Assembly: GCF_052857255.1 (NCBI RefSeq)
Contig: NC_135505.1
Span: 56,145,868 to 56,209,867 of the forward strand
DNA from: Amblyomma americanum
Taxonomy: Eukaryota > Arthropoda > Arachnida > Ixodida > Ixodidae
Length of the DNA: 64,000 nt
Reading direction: 5' to 3'
Part shown: one piece after another, positions 1 through 10,319 of the stretch
How the letters are laid out: each line of letters opens with the position of its first letter
How positions within the stretch are numbered: position 1 is the first letter of the stretch
Position numbers and translations under genes: made by a program
Notes under the pieces: generated by a model
The model's database searches: none
The model's input: the letters and a program-made list of their open reading frames with translations, nothing else
What the model was told of the DNA's origin: nothing

Positions 1-952
1 GGCTCCCGTAGAGAAAACGACAATGACGTCGTCAAGCAATCCATGCTACAGTTTTCTAGTACAACCAGTTATGAAACTGAGACTCAAAGTGCGACCAGAA
101 CGACAGGCTACTTGCTGAGATAAGGTGACGGCGCCACCTATGAGCAAAACAGTAAACTGAATGCACCAGTACAAATGTTTTCAGAGCTCGTGCTAATTCA
201 TTCGAACTCCACATGTAGCGTGACAATGTGCTATTCTTCAAACACATTGGCCATATGGTTTATTCATGGCTAATACAATCAACGAAAAAGCTTTGTCCTA
301 CTTCTGTCGTCTGTTTTGTAACATGAATTTTCGCTATTGGAATCTAAGAGAAGGAAGCGAAATGCCATCAACACTCTACACACACACGTTGCTAACAATG
401 AAGGTAGAAAACACGCTTGTAGATAATATACTTGTATACCTGCTCTGGAAGGAAATTGTTTTCTTGGAAATCAATATCACTAGAAGTTGTCTTTTTGGAA
501 CATTAAAAAAATTCTTTCTCATCTTGGAGCAAATTAAAAGCACTGCACGTCGCATTTAACCGATGCTCCTATATTAGAAAGAGGTTATAATTTCGGGGAT
601 CTTATCTCTGCGAGCAGAAAAAGTTTGATGCAAAACAGCTGCAAACTCGACATGTGCGATGAATATTTCCTTGCTTTCTTCTTTCGGCAGGAGCTATTCA
701 AGAGATACCGCGCGAACGTGACGACAATATTGGAAGCCGGGGAGGTGAATATCTGTGTTTCACTTTTGGCCTATTCCTTGGGACGAAGGAATCAGAAAAA
801 TTGTAAATATTGACTCCGCTCAAGCTTTGAACTCATGGTGGCAAAACAGCTGAAACAATGAATAAAATTAGTACGCTGTGCAACATATATATTATCAGTT
901 TCAACATTGGTGGCGTGTATCGACTTAGAAATAGCGAACGTTTGGTTTAGGT
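1..952. other. Intergenic, nothing recognised
   Basis: AT-rich sequence with only short open frames on both strands, none with domain-like composition, splice-flanked coding look or transposon motifs. The rightmost bases run into the truncated tail of a SINE. Confidence 0.6.
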
Positions 953-1139
953 TAACGCCGTAGTGAAGGCCTCCGCAATTTTCAAGCACCTAGAGTTCTT
1001 TAACGTGCCCTGACATCGCACAGCACACGGGCCTCTAGAATTCCGCCTCCATGGATATTCGACCTCTGCGGCGGGGATCGAACCCGCGTCGTTCGGGTCA
1101 AGAGCCGAGCGCCATAACCACTGAGCCACCGCGGCGGCC
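953..1139 (-). repeat. Ruka-type tRNA-derived SINE, 3' truncated
   Basis: Read on the minus strand, the copy starts near 1139 with GCCGCCGCGGTGGCTCAGTG, an RNA polymerase III A box, followed by a GGGTTCGATCCC B box. The body follows, with the ATGGAGGCGGAATTCTAGAGG motif, GTGCTGTGCGATGTCAG and CACGTTAAAGAAC. The homology stops at about 953, inside the segment that reads CACTACGGCGTT, so the tail present in the 55.7-kb copy is missing. I found no target site duplication. The family is known from ixodid ticks; the name is from memory. Confidence 0.85.
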
Positions 1140-2128
1140 AAAGAGCGATTGTAAAGTAGTAGCAGGTGTTTTTTTATTAAGATAGTAATAGAAAGGAAAG
1201 AAAACATTTTTGCTAGCCCCGGCATTTGCCATCGATACTGAAGCACCTGAGCTGGGGCAGCGGAAATAAAGGATAGCTGGCAGAATGCAGGAATGAAATG
1301 AAAGAGATGAGGGGACAGCAAGAGAGGGTAGGGGAGAAGTAATATATACAAACTGTTTACACAATAAGAAATGTGTCTAGGTTGTGCGCGTGATTAGTTC
1401 ATGATGGAGCATGGTGCTCGTTCCTTAATGCAGGAATGCATTTTGCCTCTACATTTTCGCGTCATTTTTCTTGTAAATGTTGGTTCACCATATGGTGAAT
1501 TTGTGCTGCGCAACGGTGGCTTTTAAATTATCACTGACAATAACAATGTTGCGAAAGCAGATACGCAAGGAATCACAATAGGGATTTTTATAGTAGAAAC
1601 AGGAGGCAGCGACACTCGTATATCATACATGAAGTCTGGCATGAGAGTGCAAGATTGCGCCTTGTGGGCGACATGAAAAAGGGGTATATGCTCTGTTCGA
1701 GAGATATCTCAGCGATGTAGAAGGTCCACCGCTTATTGATGGCTATGTCAGTGGAGGGTGCAACTAAAGAAAAAAAGGAGAAGACGGGGAGGGGTGGGTA
1801 ATATAATACATCGTGGAACAAATTCTGCAAAGATTAAAACCAACTTGCAAAGAACACGCCTCGGTATCGGGAATAGTTGCCGTTAAAGGACTTTGACATG
1901 GGTGCAGCAGACAAGGGAAGGGAAAATAAGGGGCTCGTTATGACATGCATGAGAGAATACAAAAGCCGCTGAAACTTAGGTGCACAGGAAATGTCTATTT
2001 TTTTATTCGTTATTATTAGTTATGGTGTTGATCAATGGGAGATAAATAAGGTAAATATTTTTAATGATAATTGATTAAAAAACTTGAAAAAATGCCATAT
2101 GCCCTCTTATGCCACAGGCAGCATGCCA
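1140..2128. other. Intergenic, nothing recognised
   Basis: No recognisable gene or repeat. The open frames are short, pyrimidine-rich in translation and overlap each other on the minus strand. Confidence 0.5.
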
Positions 2129-2129
2129 G

Positions 2130-2275
2130 GGTTCTCGCACAGCTTTCCGCCCTCAGCGTTCGATCGCGTTCATGCACGGCACACGCGGTAATACAGGACG
2201 TTCTATGTACGCCGCTATGGATGAGGGTAGCGCTGGTGAACACTCTTAAGATTCGCTTACACTACACATAGATGC
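2130..2275 (+). repeat. Composite repeat, 5' module, copy 1
   Basis: This segment aligns with 4256-4405. Shared blocks are GGGTTCTCGCA, CCCTCAGCGTT, the GGTAATACAGGACGT / GGTGAAACAGGACGT pair, GAGGGTAGCGCTGGTGAACACT and TTACACTACACATA. In copy 2 this module runs directly into a tRNA-like head. Here the two parts are separated by about 0.8 kb of other sequence. The function and family are unknown; it may be the 5' part of a long composite SINE or a small local duplication. Confidence 0.65.
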
Positions 2276-3088
2276 CACCGAAAGGAGAAGGCTGCTGTCG
2301 GGATTCAGGTAGCAGCATCCCACCGCTGCAACCAGTTGTTGGGATTCAGGTAGCGGGACTGGGCCGGAGAAGAGACGAGGACTATCGGAGGAAGAAAACT
2401 TGGAAAACTTTTTACAAAGACTATTTACATATTGTACAAGTAGGCCAATTGAGAGTGATTCTCAGTAAATACCGCTTCTCAGCAGTCGGGAGTCTCTTGT
2501 ATCTTTCAAGAAGGGGGCTCTTTCTGGTGCCAAAGCAGCAGCTCCTTAAATACTCTTTGTATTCCTCAGATCCGTACCTGGGGAATACAGTTCGAAGAAT
2601 GATGTCCAATCAAACGATGGCACTGATGGTACATCGCGCGGCAGGGCGGTCCTGATGTTCCCTCGCAGCTCGGTCGAGGGAAAGGAAACAGTACCCGGTG
2701 ACGTTGTCGTCCACGCTGCCTCGAGGTGGGCGCGCACGTGTGTCCGGACCGCGCCCATGTTGATCGAAAGGCGCCTGCATGACACAGGAATGCAGGCTGT
2801 TTCCCAGGAGGGGTTGAAAGGTCTTGTACTGATGACCGGAACGCGGAACCTCTGTAGAAGGTGCGGCACCTCGGGCACTTGTTCAACCCCAACGTGACCG
2901 AAGGGGACCACACTGATACCGCACTTCGTCGTCTGAGGACCGGAACGAATATGTGGGGACGCTATTGTCGTCGCTGCTTCCGGCATTCCTGCAGCCATGT
3001 CTCCCCCAGAGGGCTCACCCACCCCTCACGGTGGTCTTCAGAGAACACTCCCCATGCCCAACTTCGCCGAACTCCACAGCAGGAAGGA
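2276..3088. mobile_element. About 0.8-kb insertion in composite repeat, unclassified
   Basis: This stretch is present in copy 1 of the composite repeat and absent from copy 2, so it was probably inserted. It is GC-rich in its second half and carries no long credible reading frame. Length and absence of coding would fit a solitary LTR, but I could not define TG...CA ends or a convincing target duplication, so the class is open. A deletion in copy 2 is the alternative. Confidence 0.4.
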
Positions 3089-3200
3089 AGCGCGAGCACA
3101 CCACTGCACAGCCGTCGCCGTAGCTCAGTTGGTAGAACTCCAGACGCGAAAATGAGAGGTCGTGGGTTCGGATCGCACCGTCGGCAAGCAGTTGTTTTTT
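3089..3200 (+). repeat. tRNA-like SINE (second family), copy 1
   Basis: GCCGTAGCTCAGTTGGTAGA (A box) and GGTCGTGGGTTCGGATC (B box) lie about 33 bp apart, and the ends (GCCGTCG and CGTCGGCA) could pair like an acceptor stem. The anticodon-arm region is degenerate and lacks the usual T before the anticodon. The same head recurs at about 4430 with the same upstream junction. This points to a tRNA-derived SINE rather than a working tRNA gene. Confidence 0.65.
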
Positions 3201-3944
3201 AGTGAACTAGCACTTCCGCCTTTACCTGCATTTGGGCGTTATGCGTTTTTCTGTTTGTCTACGTATCTGTCCTAGCCCAAGCCCGTTATACTTAGTAGTG
3301 CGGGCTGGGACAGATTTTTCTTGTTTATTTTTTTGAGTTCCAATATAATCTATGTCTGCGCAGCCCGTTGTGGCAACCGATGGTGCGGGCAGAGAACTTC
3401 GTTATTTTCTCGCCCTTTCTAATATATGCCTCTCTGTTTGTCGGAAGCCGGTTTGTGGTGGGCTGCTCACCTGCTCACCGGTTGGGGGCGACCTGCCCAC
3501 CGTGTCAGTGTCAGGCGACAGCGTATTTAATCGTGAGAGGCTGCTCAGGTTGAGCAACCTGGGTCGGAATCCAAACCAAGCGACCTAAGTCCCACCGTCG
3601 TGAACACCTGCCAAAGCACATGCATTGTGTGAATGCGCCACTGCACACCTGCACAACGGGGGCTTACTTGTCAAGATTAAGCCGGCGGTAGCCACTCGAA
3701 AACCTGGGGGGGGGGGGGGGGGGGGGGCTAATTAGGCAGCAATGCTTCTATAAAAGCACTGAGATAAGCGAAATAAAATGCAGTGGTTAGGAGGAGAACT
3801 TGATTCGAATGAATTTTGCACAGTATCTAAACGAAGAATTTGGGGCGGTAACTATGTGGTAGCCCGGCACCACCAAGTAGGTCGTAGCGCCAGCCGACAT
3901 TTCAGCACATGCTAGCGCACATATCCGCAATTGGCCTATTTACC
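3201..3944. other. Intergenic with poly-G tract
   Basis: No gene recognised. Contains an uninterrupted run of 22 G at 3706-3727. Confidence 0.6.
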
Positions 3945-4055
3945 CACGTCGAATTCCATTTTTTCTGCTGCTTTCTAACCAAGTACCTTTAAAAACAATT
4001 GCCTTATTAATCTCCCGTTGATGAACACCACAAATAATAATAAGAAAAGAAACAT
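3945..4055 (+). repeat. 3' tail of the second SINE family
   Basis: TTTTTTCTGCTGCTTTCTAA, CTTTAAAAACAATTGCCTTA and TTAATCTCCCGTTGATGAAC match, with few changes, the sequence that follows the tRNA-like head at 4500-4575. No head is seen upstream, so this is a 5'-truncated copy. Confidence 0.6.
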
Positions 4056-4255
4056 TACCTATGCATCTTGCTTTCTGTGACTGTTGGCTTCTGTTATGTA
4101 TGTCATAACGAGCTCCTTTTTTCCCTGCTCTTGTTTGCTCAACAGCCAACGAGGGCCTCGAATATGGTAATGTTGATGCCATAGGTAGCATAAAAGGGTT
4201 GAAGGAGCAGGAATTCTTACCAACCCGCGTTATATTCAACCCCTTTGCACTTTAT

Positions 4256-4575
4256 AAAAGGGTTCTCGCAGGGCTTCCACCCTCAGCGTTAAGACACTTT
4301 GCTACTTTGCACTCGCGGTGAAACAGGACGTACTGCGTCCGCCGTTATGGTCGAGGGTGGCGCAGGTGAACACTATCGAGGTTAGGTTACACTACACATA
4401 AATATCCCAGAAGCACGAGATTGGACAGCCATCGCCGTAGCTCATTTGGGAGAGCACAAAATTCGGAGGTCGTGGGTTTGAATCCCTAGCGGTGGCATGT
4501 GGTTGCTTTTTTCTGCTTTCTAATCAGTTGTCTTTAAAATAATTACCTCATTAATCTCCCTTTGATGAACACCGC
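4256..4575 (+). repeat. Composite repeat copy 2: module, tRNA-like head and tail
   Basis: The uninterrupted form of the composite. The module (4256-4405) is followed by a short link (AGAAGCACGAGATTGGACAG), a tRNA-like head (about 4428-4498, with GCCGTAGCTCATTTGGGAGA and GTGGGTTTGAATCCC) and a tail ending TTTGATGAACACC near 4575. The tail also occurs alone at 3945-4055. No target site duplication was found. Confidence 0.65.
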
Positions 4576-5186
4576 AAATATTAAGAATAAAATAAGTCCC
4601 CTATGCTCCTTGGCTGTTGGCGTCCTTCATTTATTGCGAGGGGTAGTTTATTTAAGGACAGAGGACAAATGCAGGCAAGAAAACAAGGATCCAGTTGAGT
4701 CTGCCAGTGACGACATAAAACAGTTTGTAGACAGTGATGGTACTATTAGCTTCGGCGATATCTATGGCCGCGTCGAGGATCTCGATGAAGAAAGAGATTA
4801 CGGGAAGTTAATGCTAGATTGTAGTCAGGGGCACAACCTTGTTTTTATAATTAAATAAACTTAGTGTCAGGGAAAAATCACGTAGGAATTCCGTAACAAG
4901 CAGACAACCGTTGACGACTGCTTAATGCCGCAGGGAATCTATAGCAAGCTCGCAAGAATGGAAATACACGAAGAGGGGGAGTGCAGTGTGGGAAGTGATC
5001 GTCATCCTATTAGTCTTCAGATGGGAGGCCTGATCAAAAGAAAAGGGTAGAAAAGACAAAAAGGGAAAGCAAAATTAAACTGCGAGAAACTAGCGCTAAT
5101 AGCAGCCGCGATAGAGGAAGTATTAGAGAAACGCTCCTTTGAAAAATTGGGATTATAATCAGTAAGAAATACTCGAGTGTACAGAA
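4576..5186. other. Intergenic, possible LINE upstream remnant
   Basis: A plus-strand open frame at 4562-4858 encodes about 98 residues with an acidic, globular-looking half (VESASDDIKQFVDSDGTI). I do not recognise it. It may belong to the decayed LINE that becomes recognisable further right, or be chance. Confidence 0.35.
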
Positions 5187-7620
5187 ATGAAACAATATAA
5201 AAGAGGAAGCCACAAGCTACGGGAAAAAGGAAATCAAGGGAGCCATCGAACAACGACGGGTGGCTTGAACGGAACACAGAGAAGCAAAGAAGGCGCAGTT
5301 CTCTCAAGAGGAAATAGGGAAAATGGGAATATTTTTCGACAAAGGAAAGAGCAAGCGCAAATCCACGTGCAAGGTAAAATAAAGCAGTCCACTGATCGCT
5401 GGGTGGGTGAAGTTTGCGATACAGCTAGAGGTGGGCGAAAAAAATTCTCTAGCCTTAAAATCTGGCCGGGTGAAAAAATCAAACAAAGCAAAAACGGAGC
5501 CAAGTGGTGGGGGGAAAATATGTTTACCGGAAGATGACGCTATAAACTACATTACATCCACTATAGCTGAGTGATTTAGGAGCCACAGTAAGGTAGTCTT
5601 CCCAAAGGAAGGAGACACAGCACCGCATAATAGAAAGTAGGTCTGAACCGACCAATTTTAACAAGAAAAAGGAGGAAGAAAATGTTCCCAAATGCAAATC
5701 GGCAGGGACAGACGAAATTCTAATCACGCTGATTAATCAACTTTGTACAAGAAGCAAGGAAACGTTGTTTCCTTGCTTGTCGCGAAAAAATCATAACATA
5801 TAAGCAAGTTCCGCACAGCTGGCGACAGAATAAGTTGGATTTGATTTATAAAACGAAAGAAGATAAAATGAACATAAAATCCTTCCGACCGGTTGCGATA
5901 ACATCTGTTATATACAGGCTGGCAATGCAGGTGATGAAACTAAAGATGCAGTCATGGGTAGAAAGTAATAATAGACTCGTAGAAGTTCAGAACGGGTTCA
6001 GAGGGGGTAGGTACTTAGATTATAGCTACTTCGTGCTTACCCACTGCATAGAAGTAGCTAAGGCGGAAAAGACGCCAGCATTCCTGGACATACTCGTGAA
6101 TGCGACAATGTGAACATGGAACTCCCGTGGAACATACTAAAAGAAGAAGGTATCGATAATGAGATAACTGATTTCTTACAGAAAATATGCTGATATAATA
6201 AATTTGATTGGGAAGGGATGAGAAGTACGTCAAGAGTCTAGGCACACAAATGATTAAGGCAAGGTTGTCTTATATCACAACTGCTGTTCATGCTTTATAT
6301 GGTAAGTATAAAAAAAAGGTTACGAAAATTTAATATAGGTTATAATCCGTTACACAGATTACGCAGAAACGTCCTTGAGCAACGGCTCCCTTGTTGAATG
6401 TATGCGGACGATATTGTGCTATTAGCGGATAGCCAGGAAGGTTTGCAAGCTCTAGTTAATTGCGGTTGAGACGAAGGAGACGCTCTAGGTGTGAGTTTTA
6501 GTGTAACTAAATGAGGTTTAATGATCATCAACGATACAACTGATCAGGTGCTTATATTACAAGGCCGTGAAATACGGAGAGTGGCTGTATACAGTTATCT
6601 AGGGGTATGGGTAAACAAAAACAGATGCACACGGAAAAGCACGAACAGCCTTTTAGGACTAAAGGGCGACGAGATGCTGGGATAAGGAAAACAGGGCATT
6701 ATGGTGGGGGGGGGGGGGGATAAATTTGAAGTACTGAGAGGTAGTTGGAAAAGATAATGATGCCAGGGCCTACATTAGGGAAAGCGCCTCTTTTGTGACA
6801 ATGGGCAGAAGTTCAGTTGAGATTAGAAATAAATCAGCTGTTGGAAGATTAGCACCAAGTGTCTACAGCAAAACCACAGATTAGGCGTTGCAGGGGTAGA
6901 AAAAGGTGGGTATCAATCGAACCATGGAAAGCTCAGAGTAAAATATTCTGTGAAGAACGCCTGATCAGACTGGACGACTAAGGGTGGAAAGTTAAGGCAT
7001 TTAAGTACTTATACAGAAACAGCGTTGACTCACGATGGCGAAAAAATGATTTGGATGCTAACCAGTATGTATGGAGGACAAAAGAACGGAGAAATGAAGA
7101 GATTTAAAAGATGCCTAAAAACGCAAAAGGTAATAACTAGATACGTTCAACGGACAAGAAGCAGATAGTAGAACTATATCGAAATTAAAAACGGTAGATC
7201 AGGAAGGAATCGTTCAGTGGTAACTCAAGGAGTGCCCTATTCTTTGAAGCTCCATCGGAGTGTCTCAAAACGCGCCGCTGCAAAAAAAAAACAGATAACA
7301 TAGAAGATTCCACATGGAAGCGCGTGGTAAATATGTAGAAACAATTGAACAACTTATACTCCAATGTTATGGTACCCATCTGGAAGTCGACGCATGCACA
7401 GTCACTCTCCCTGAGGTCGTAGGGTTTACAGAAAACAATGGCCACGTGAATGAATCAGCGGTGGATGTTCGCAAAAAGCGATTCGAAGATTGGTGGCTCA
7501 AAAGTAGAGAGGTGACTTCGGTACAGACGTGTACGGTTAAAAATGTATTTCAAGAAAATGGCGAATCTAAACACCGATATATAACACCGTTAAAGAAATA
7601 TAAAAAAAAGAGGCGTGCAT
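5187..7620 (+). pseudogene. Decayed LINE, reverse transcriptase remnant
   Basis: Pieces of one non-LTR retrotransposon polyprotein lie in order on the plus strand in changing frames. At 5835-6113 there is a reverse transcriptase N-terminal part with FRPVAITSVIYRLAMQ, QNGFRGGR and FVLTHCIEVAKAEK. At about 6397-6430 comes the catalytic YADD box, as MYADDIVLLADS. Near 6590 is the post-catalytic VYSYLGVWVN motif. At 7314-7600 is a C-terminal part with ETIEQLILQCYGTH and FEDWWLKSREVT, the sort of HxxxC tail that follows RT in several LINE clades. Many stops and frameshifts, a G14 run at 6706-6719 and missing motifs show it is dead. The clade is not certain; the 5' end is undefined. Confidence 0.75.
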
Positions 7621-8667
7621 GGTGGCTACTGCCTTCACCCCTTTTCAAAGTGGACGCTCATATCCTCCATCCAACATTCCATTATTTTTTGATGCCGTCA
7701 GGACGGTGCGAAAACAACAAGGACCAAAGAGGCACACGAACACAACAGGACAGGCGCCAACTTGCAACTGAGGCTTATTCGCCCAATCCTTTACATTTTG
7801 TGAAGCACCCGAGCCGTATCGCAGAAGCCTATCACACAGAATTAAGACATTGTAAACAATAATCAGAATTAATGAAGTAGGTGCTACTTCTTACACACCG
7901 AAAGATACATTCATGCATTCATCACTACACTCATGATAAAAGCAAACAGGTTCCAAGATTATACAAGCGCAAAACCAACAGAAAAGCAACTCATCCTCAC
8001 AACAAAGACCCACGCTTGGCCAAGGCAAACAGATCGCAGTATCAAAATTCTTGCTTTAATACATCGTGTGATAATACCAACAACAAACTCGGAAAAAATT
8101 ATGTACATGAAAACTTAAAACCTTCGAGAAATCCTGTCAGCGTCAAAGTACTAAAACAAGAGTCAAAACTTGAAAACCAGCGAGAAATCCTCTCACCGTC
8201 AAAGAACTAAATGTACTGGATTCTACACAATTCTCGTTTGGCTGATAAAACACATTCAGGAACAACGTGGGCGCCATGTGTACTCTCCGACTTGCAGCCA
8301 ACGTCGTCCAAGTTTGCATTTGGACGGACCGTGGGCAAGCATGCACTATTTGGTTAGGAACTTCATCTTGCGTATACAACTGTCTGTTGCAACGCTGCTT
8401 GTAGGCGGCTTGAATATAAACGCCAACACATTCTTTGCTGACATCTTCTCAAGTGCTCTGTCTAACTATTACATGGGGCGCCGCTACTGATGAACCGTTT
8501 TCATTCTCTGTATTATTAAATCATCCCCCATTGATTTTCATCGCCCTTACATCCTCCGCTGCATCTTATTGTTACCCCTACCTAGGTCATCCTCGCGGCC
8601 TGGAGGGGTGCCGGAAAATTAGAATCAAAACATGCAAACCCTACACAATCTATCATATTGCTCAATG
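7621..8667. other. Intergenic, nothing recognised
   Basis: Open frames of 60-110 codons are present on both strands but overlap and look non-coding. The left part may be trailing sequence of the adjoining LINE. Confidence 0.5.
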
Positions 8668-8669
8668 TA

Positions 8670-8698
8670 CAACCTTGTTCGTAAAGTTCCGAGACAGT
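8670..8698 (+). repeat. Mariner left terminal inverted repeat
   Basis: About 28 bp, matching the reverse complement of the right end over GTCTCG, AACTTTACG and the terminal GTTG with about five differences and one gap. It directly follows a TA dinucleotide. Confidence 0.85.
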
Positions 8699-8747
8699 GT
8701 CTATTAAAAAAATGCGTTTAACATTCCAATCATTTGTGCAGCACCTC

Positions 8748-10120
8748 TTAGAAATAGTCTCCCTTGAAGTCTATACCGAGCTTCCAACGTTTCTTGAGGT
8801 CATAAAAACAGTTAGAAAACGCTTCGTTTGGCAGGGCTCTCAGCTCCTCTGTCATGGCGTTCTGAATGGCTTCCACGTTCCCCATCCAGCGACGTTTTAG
8901 AGCTTTCCTCGCATGAGGAAAAAAGAAAAAAAATGCATAGGGAGAGGTCAGGCCAGTAAGGTAGATTGCGAAGTAAAATAATGCTGTGCTTGGCGAGAAA
9001 TTTTGTGACGCTGAGAGAAGTGTGCGCCCTTGCGTTATCGTTGAGAAGGCTCCATTGTCTAGATGCCCATAAGTAAGGGCGACAGCGTCGCAGTGCATCA
9101 TGCATGTGTTGGAGCACGCGGATATAAAACTTGTGGGATGCCATTCTGTCGAAGGACGAATCCCAGTATAGAATGAACAACTGTTTATCAGCGACGGCAG
9201 CGGACGAGCATACCCACGCTACGCTCGTCCGGGTAGCAGAAGGAAAGCAGCCGCTCTTCCCAGCCGGGCAGCAGCTGTTTTCGCAGCCGCCGCTGGTGAC
9301 GCGTAACTCGGGTGACGCAGCGGTGGCGCTGCGCGTTATCGGTAACGCAGTCCAGCGCGTGGCCGTGTTACGCTGGGCCGGATGATAACCGAGGTGAAGG
9401 CTGTGCGGAAATGTGCGCCGAGAGTGTCGCCACAAACTCCTGACTCACCGTCAGCCCTTGTGGGATAAACTGGTGGTGTATGAAACCTCTGCCATCGAAA
9501 AAAAAAACTATCAGCATCGTCTTTGTTTTGGTCTTCTGTGGCCGCACCTTTCTCGACGCCGGAGAGCTGGTGGAGCGCCTTTTGGCGCTCTGCCTCTTTG
9601 TTTGAGGATTGTATTGAAAACACCAGGTTTCGTCTTCAGCAATGATACTGTCGACGAATGGAGCCTCCTCTGCCTCGGAGAGCAAATCACCGCTCACTGA
9701 TCCCCGCGTGTCCTTCTTGTCCTGTGTGAGGGAGTGCCGCACAAGTGTGGCGTCCAGCTTTCGTTTCCCCAAGTTCTCACTCAAAATGTGGTGGCACATT
9801 GCCTTACTAATGTCGAGAGCATCTGATAGCATGCGGACTGTTATGATGCCGTCTTGCTGTACGATTTCCCTGAAACGAGGCACGTTTTTTTCATTCCGTG
9901 AGGTTGAATGGCACCCCGGCTTTGTGTCGTCTTCTACGGACGTTTTCCCCGAAACGAACCTCTTGCACCACTTGAAAATACGCGCCCGCGATATTGTGTC
10001 GTTGCTGTAAGCGTCACGAAGGAGCTCATTCGGCTGTGTGGCTGTCTTGGCAAGCTCCACACATAATTCAATGTTTGCACGCTGTTCGAGGTGCACGTCG
10101 ATCTCTCCACATTCACTCAC
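8748..10120 (-). pseudogene. Mariner transposase, broken
   Basis: Starting at 10120, about 230 residues follow the mariner pattern: an N-terminal helix-turn-helix region (EQRANIELCVELAKTATQ), the linker SVEDDTKPG, a second HTH (ITVRMLSDALDIS) and the first catalytic aspartate in IIAEDETWCFQYNP. Homology stops after TVSQEF at about 9440. It resumes in another frame near 9137 with FYIRVLQHMHDAL, then LLNDNARAHT (second catalytic aspartate) and PYWPDLSLCIFFLF. In mariners the third catalytic aspartate lies 34 residues after the second, in the (C/S)DxxLF motif; here it is isoleucine, which needs two base changes. A frameshift, an insertion and a lost DD34D residue mean it cannot cut DNA. Confidence 0.9.
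9137..9440. other. Insertion of about 300 bp inside mariner transposase
   Basis: This GC-rich segment separates two halves of the transposase that are adjacent in ordinary mariners. No transposase-like residues are encoded in it and it resembles none of the other repeats in the window. Limits are approximate because short similar residues (SQEF and SHKF) occur on both sides. It could be a small non-autonomous element or filler DNA. Confidence 0.55.
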
Positions 10121-10289
10121 ACTAGAATGCGCGGACGACCAGTGACAACGTATTTTTCTACACGTAGTGCCATCAAGCGGTTTTTCATAGGAATTAATAT
10201 AAATAGCTCAGGTTATCCCGAAAGGATGGCTCTATACATACGATCCATTATTTGTTTTGGGGAATCATTTCTAGAGAAGAAAATTAATC

Positions 10290-10317
10290 AGTCTCGAAAC
10301 TTTACGGAAAATTGTTG
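10290..10317 (-). repeat. Mariner right terminal inverted repeat
   Basis: AGTCTCGAAACTTTACGGAA and the bases after it mirror the left end and stop at a TA dinucleotide. It lies about 170 bp upstream of the likely transposase start, the usual spacing. Confidence 0.85.
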
Positions 10318-10319
10318 TA

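Larger units (their letters stand above)
8670..10317 (-). mobile_element. Mariner-family DNA transposon, inactive
   Basis: Both ends are visible. The left terminal inverted repeat begins CAACCTTGTTCGTAAAGTTC at 8670. The right one, read outwards-in, is CAACAATTTTCCGTAAAGTT ending at 10317. Each is flanked by TA (8668-8669 and 10318-10319), the expected mariner target duplication. Transposase homology fills the interior on the minus strand. At 1,648 bp the copy is longer than the 1.3 kb usual for mariners; most of the excess is an insertion of about 300 bp in the transposase frame. Confidence 0.9.

Noticed and set aside
3116..3192. Functional tRNA gene
   Set aside because: A and B boxes are present, but the anticodon arm is degenerate and the same head recurs in a composite repeat at 4.43 kb, so it is a SINE head.
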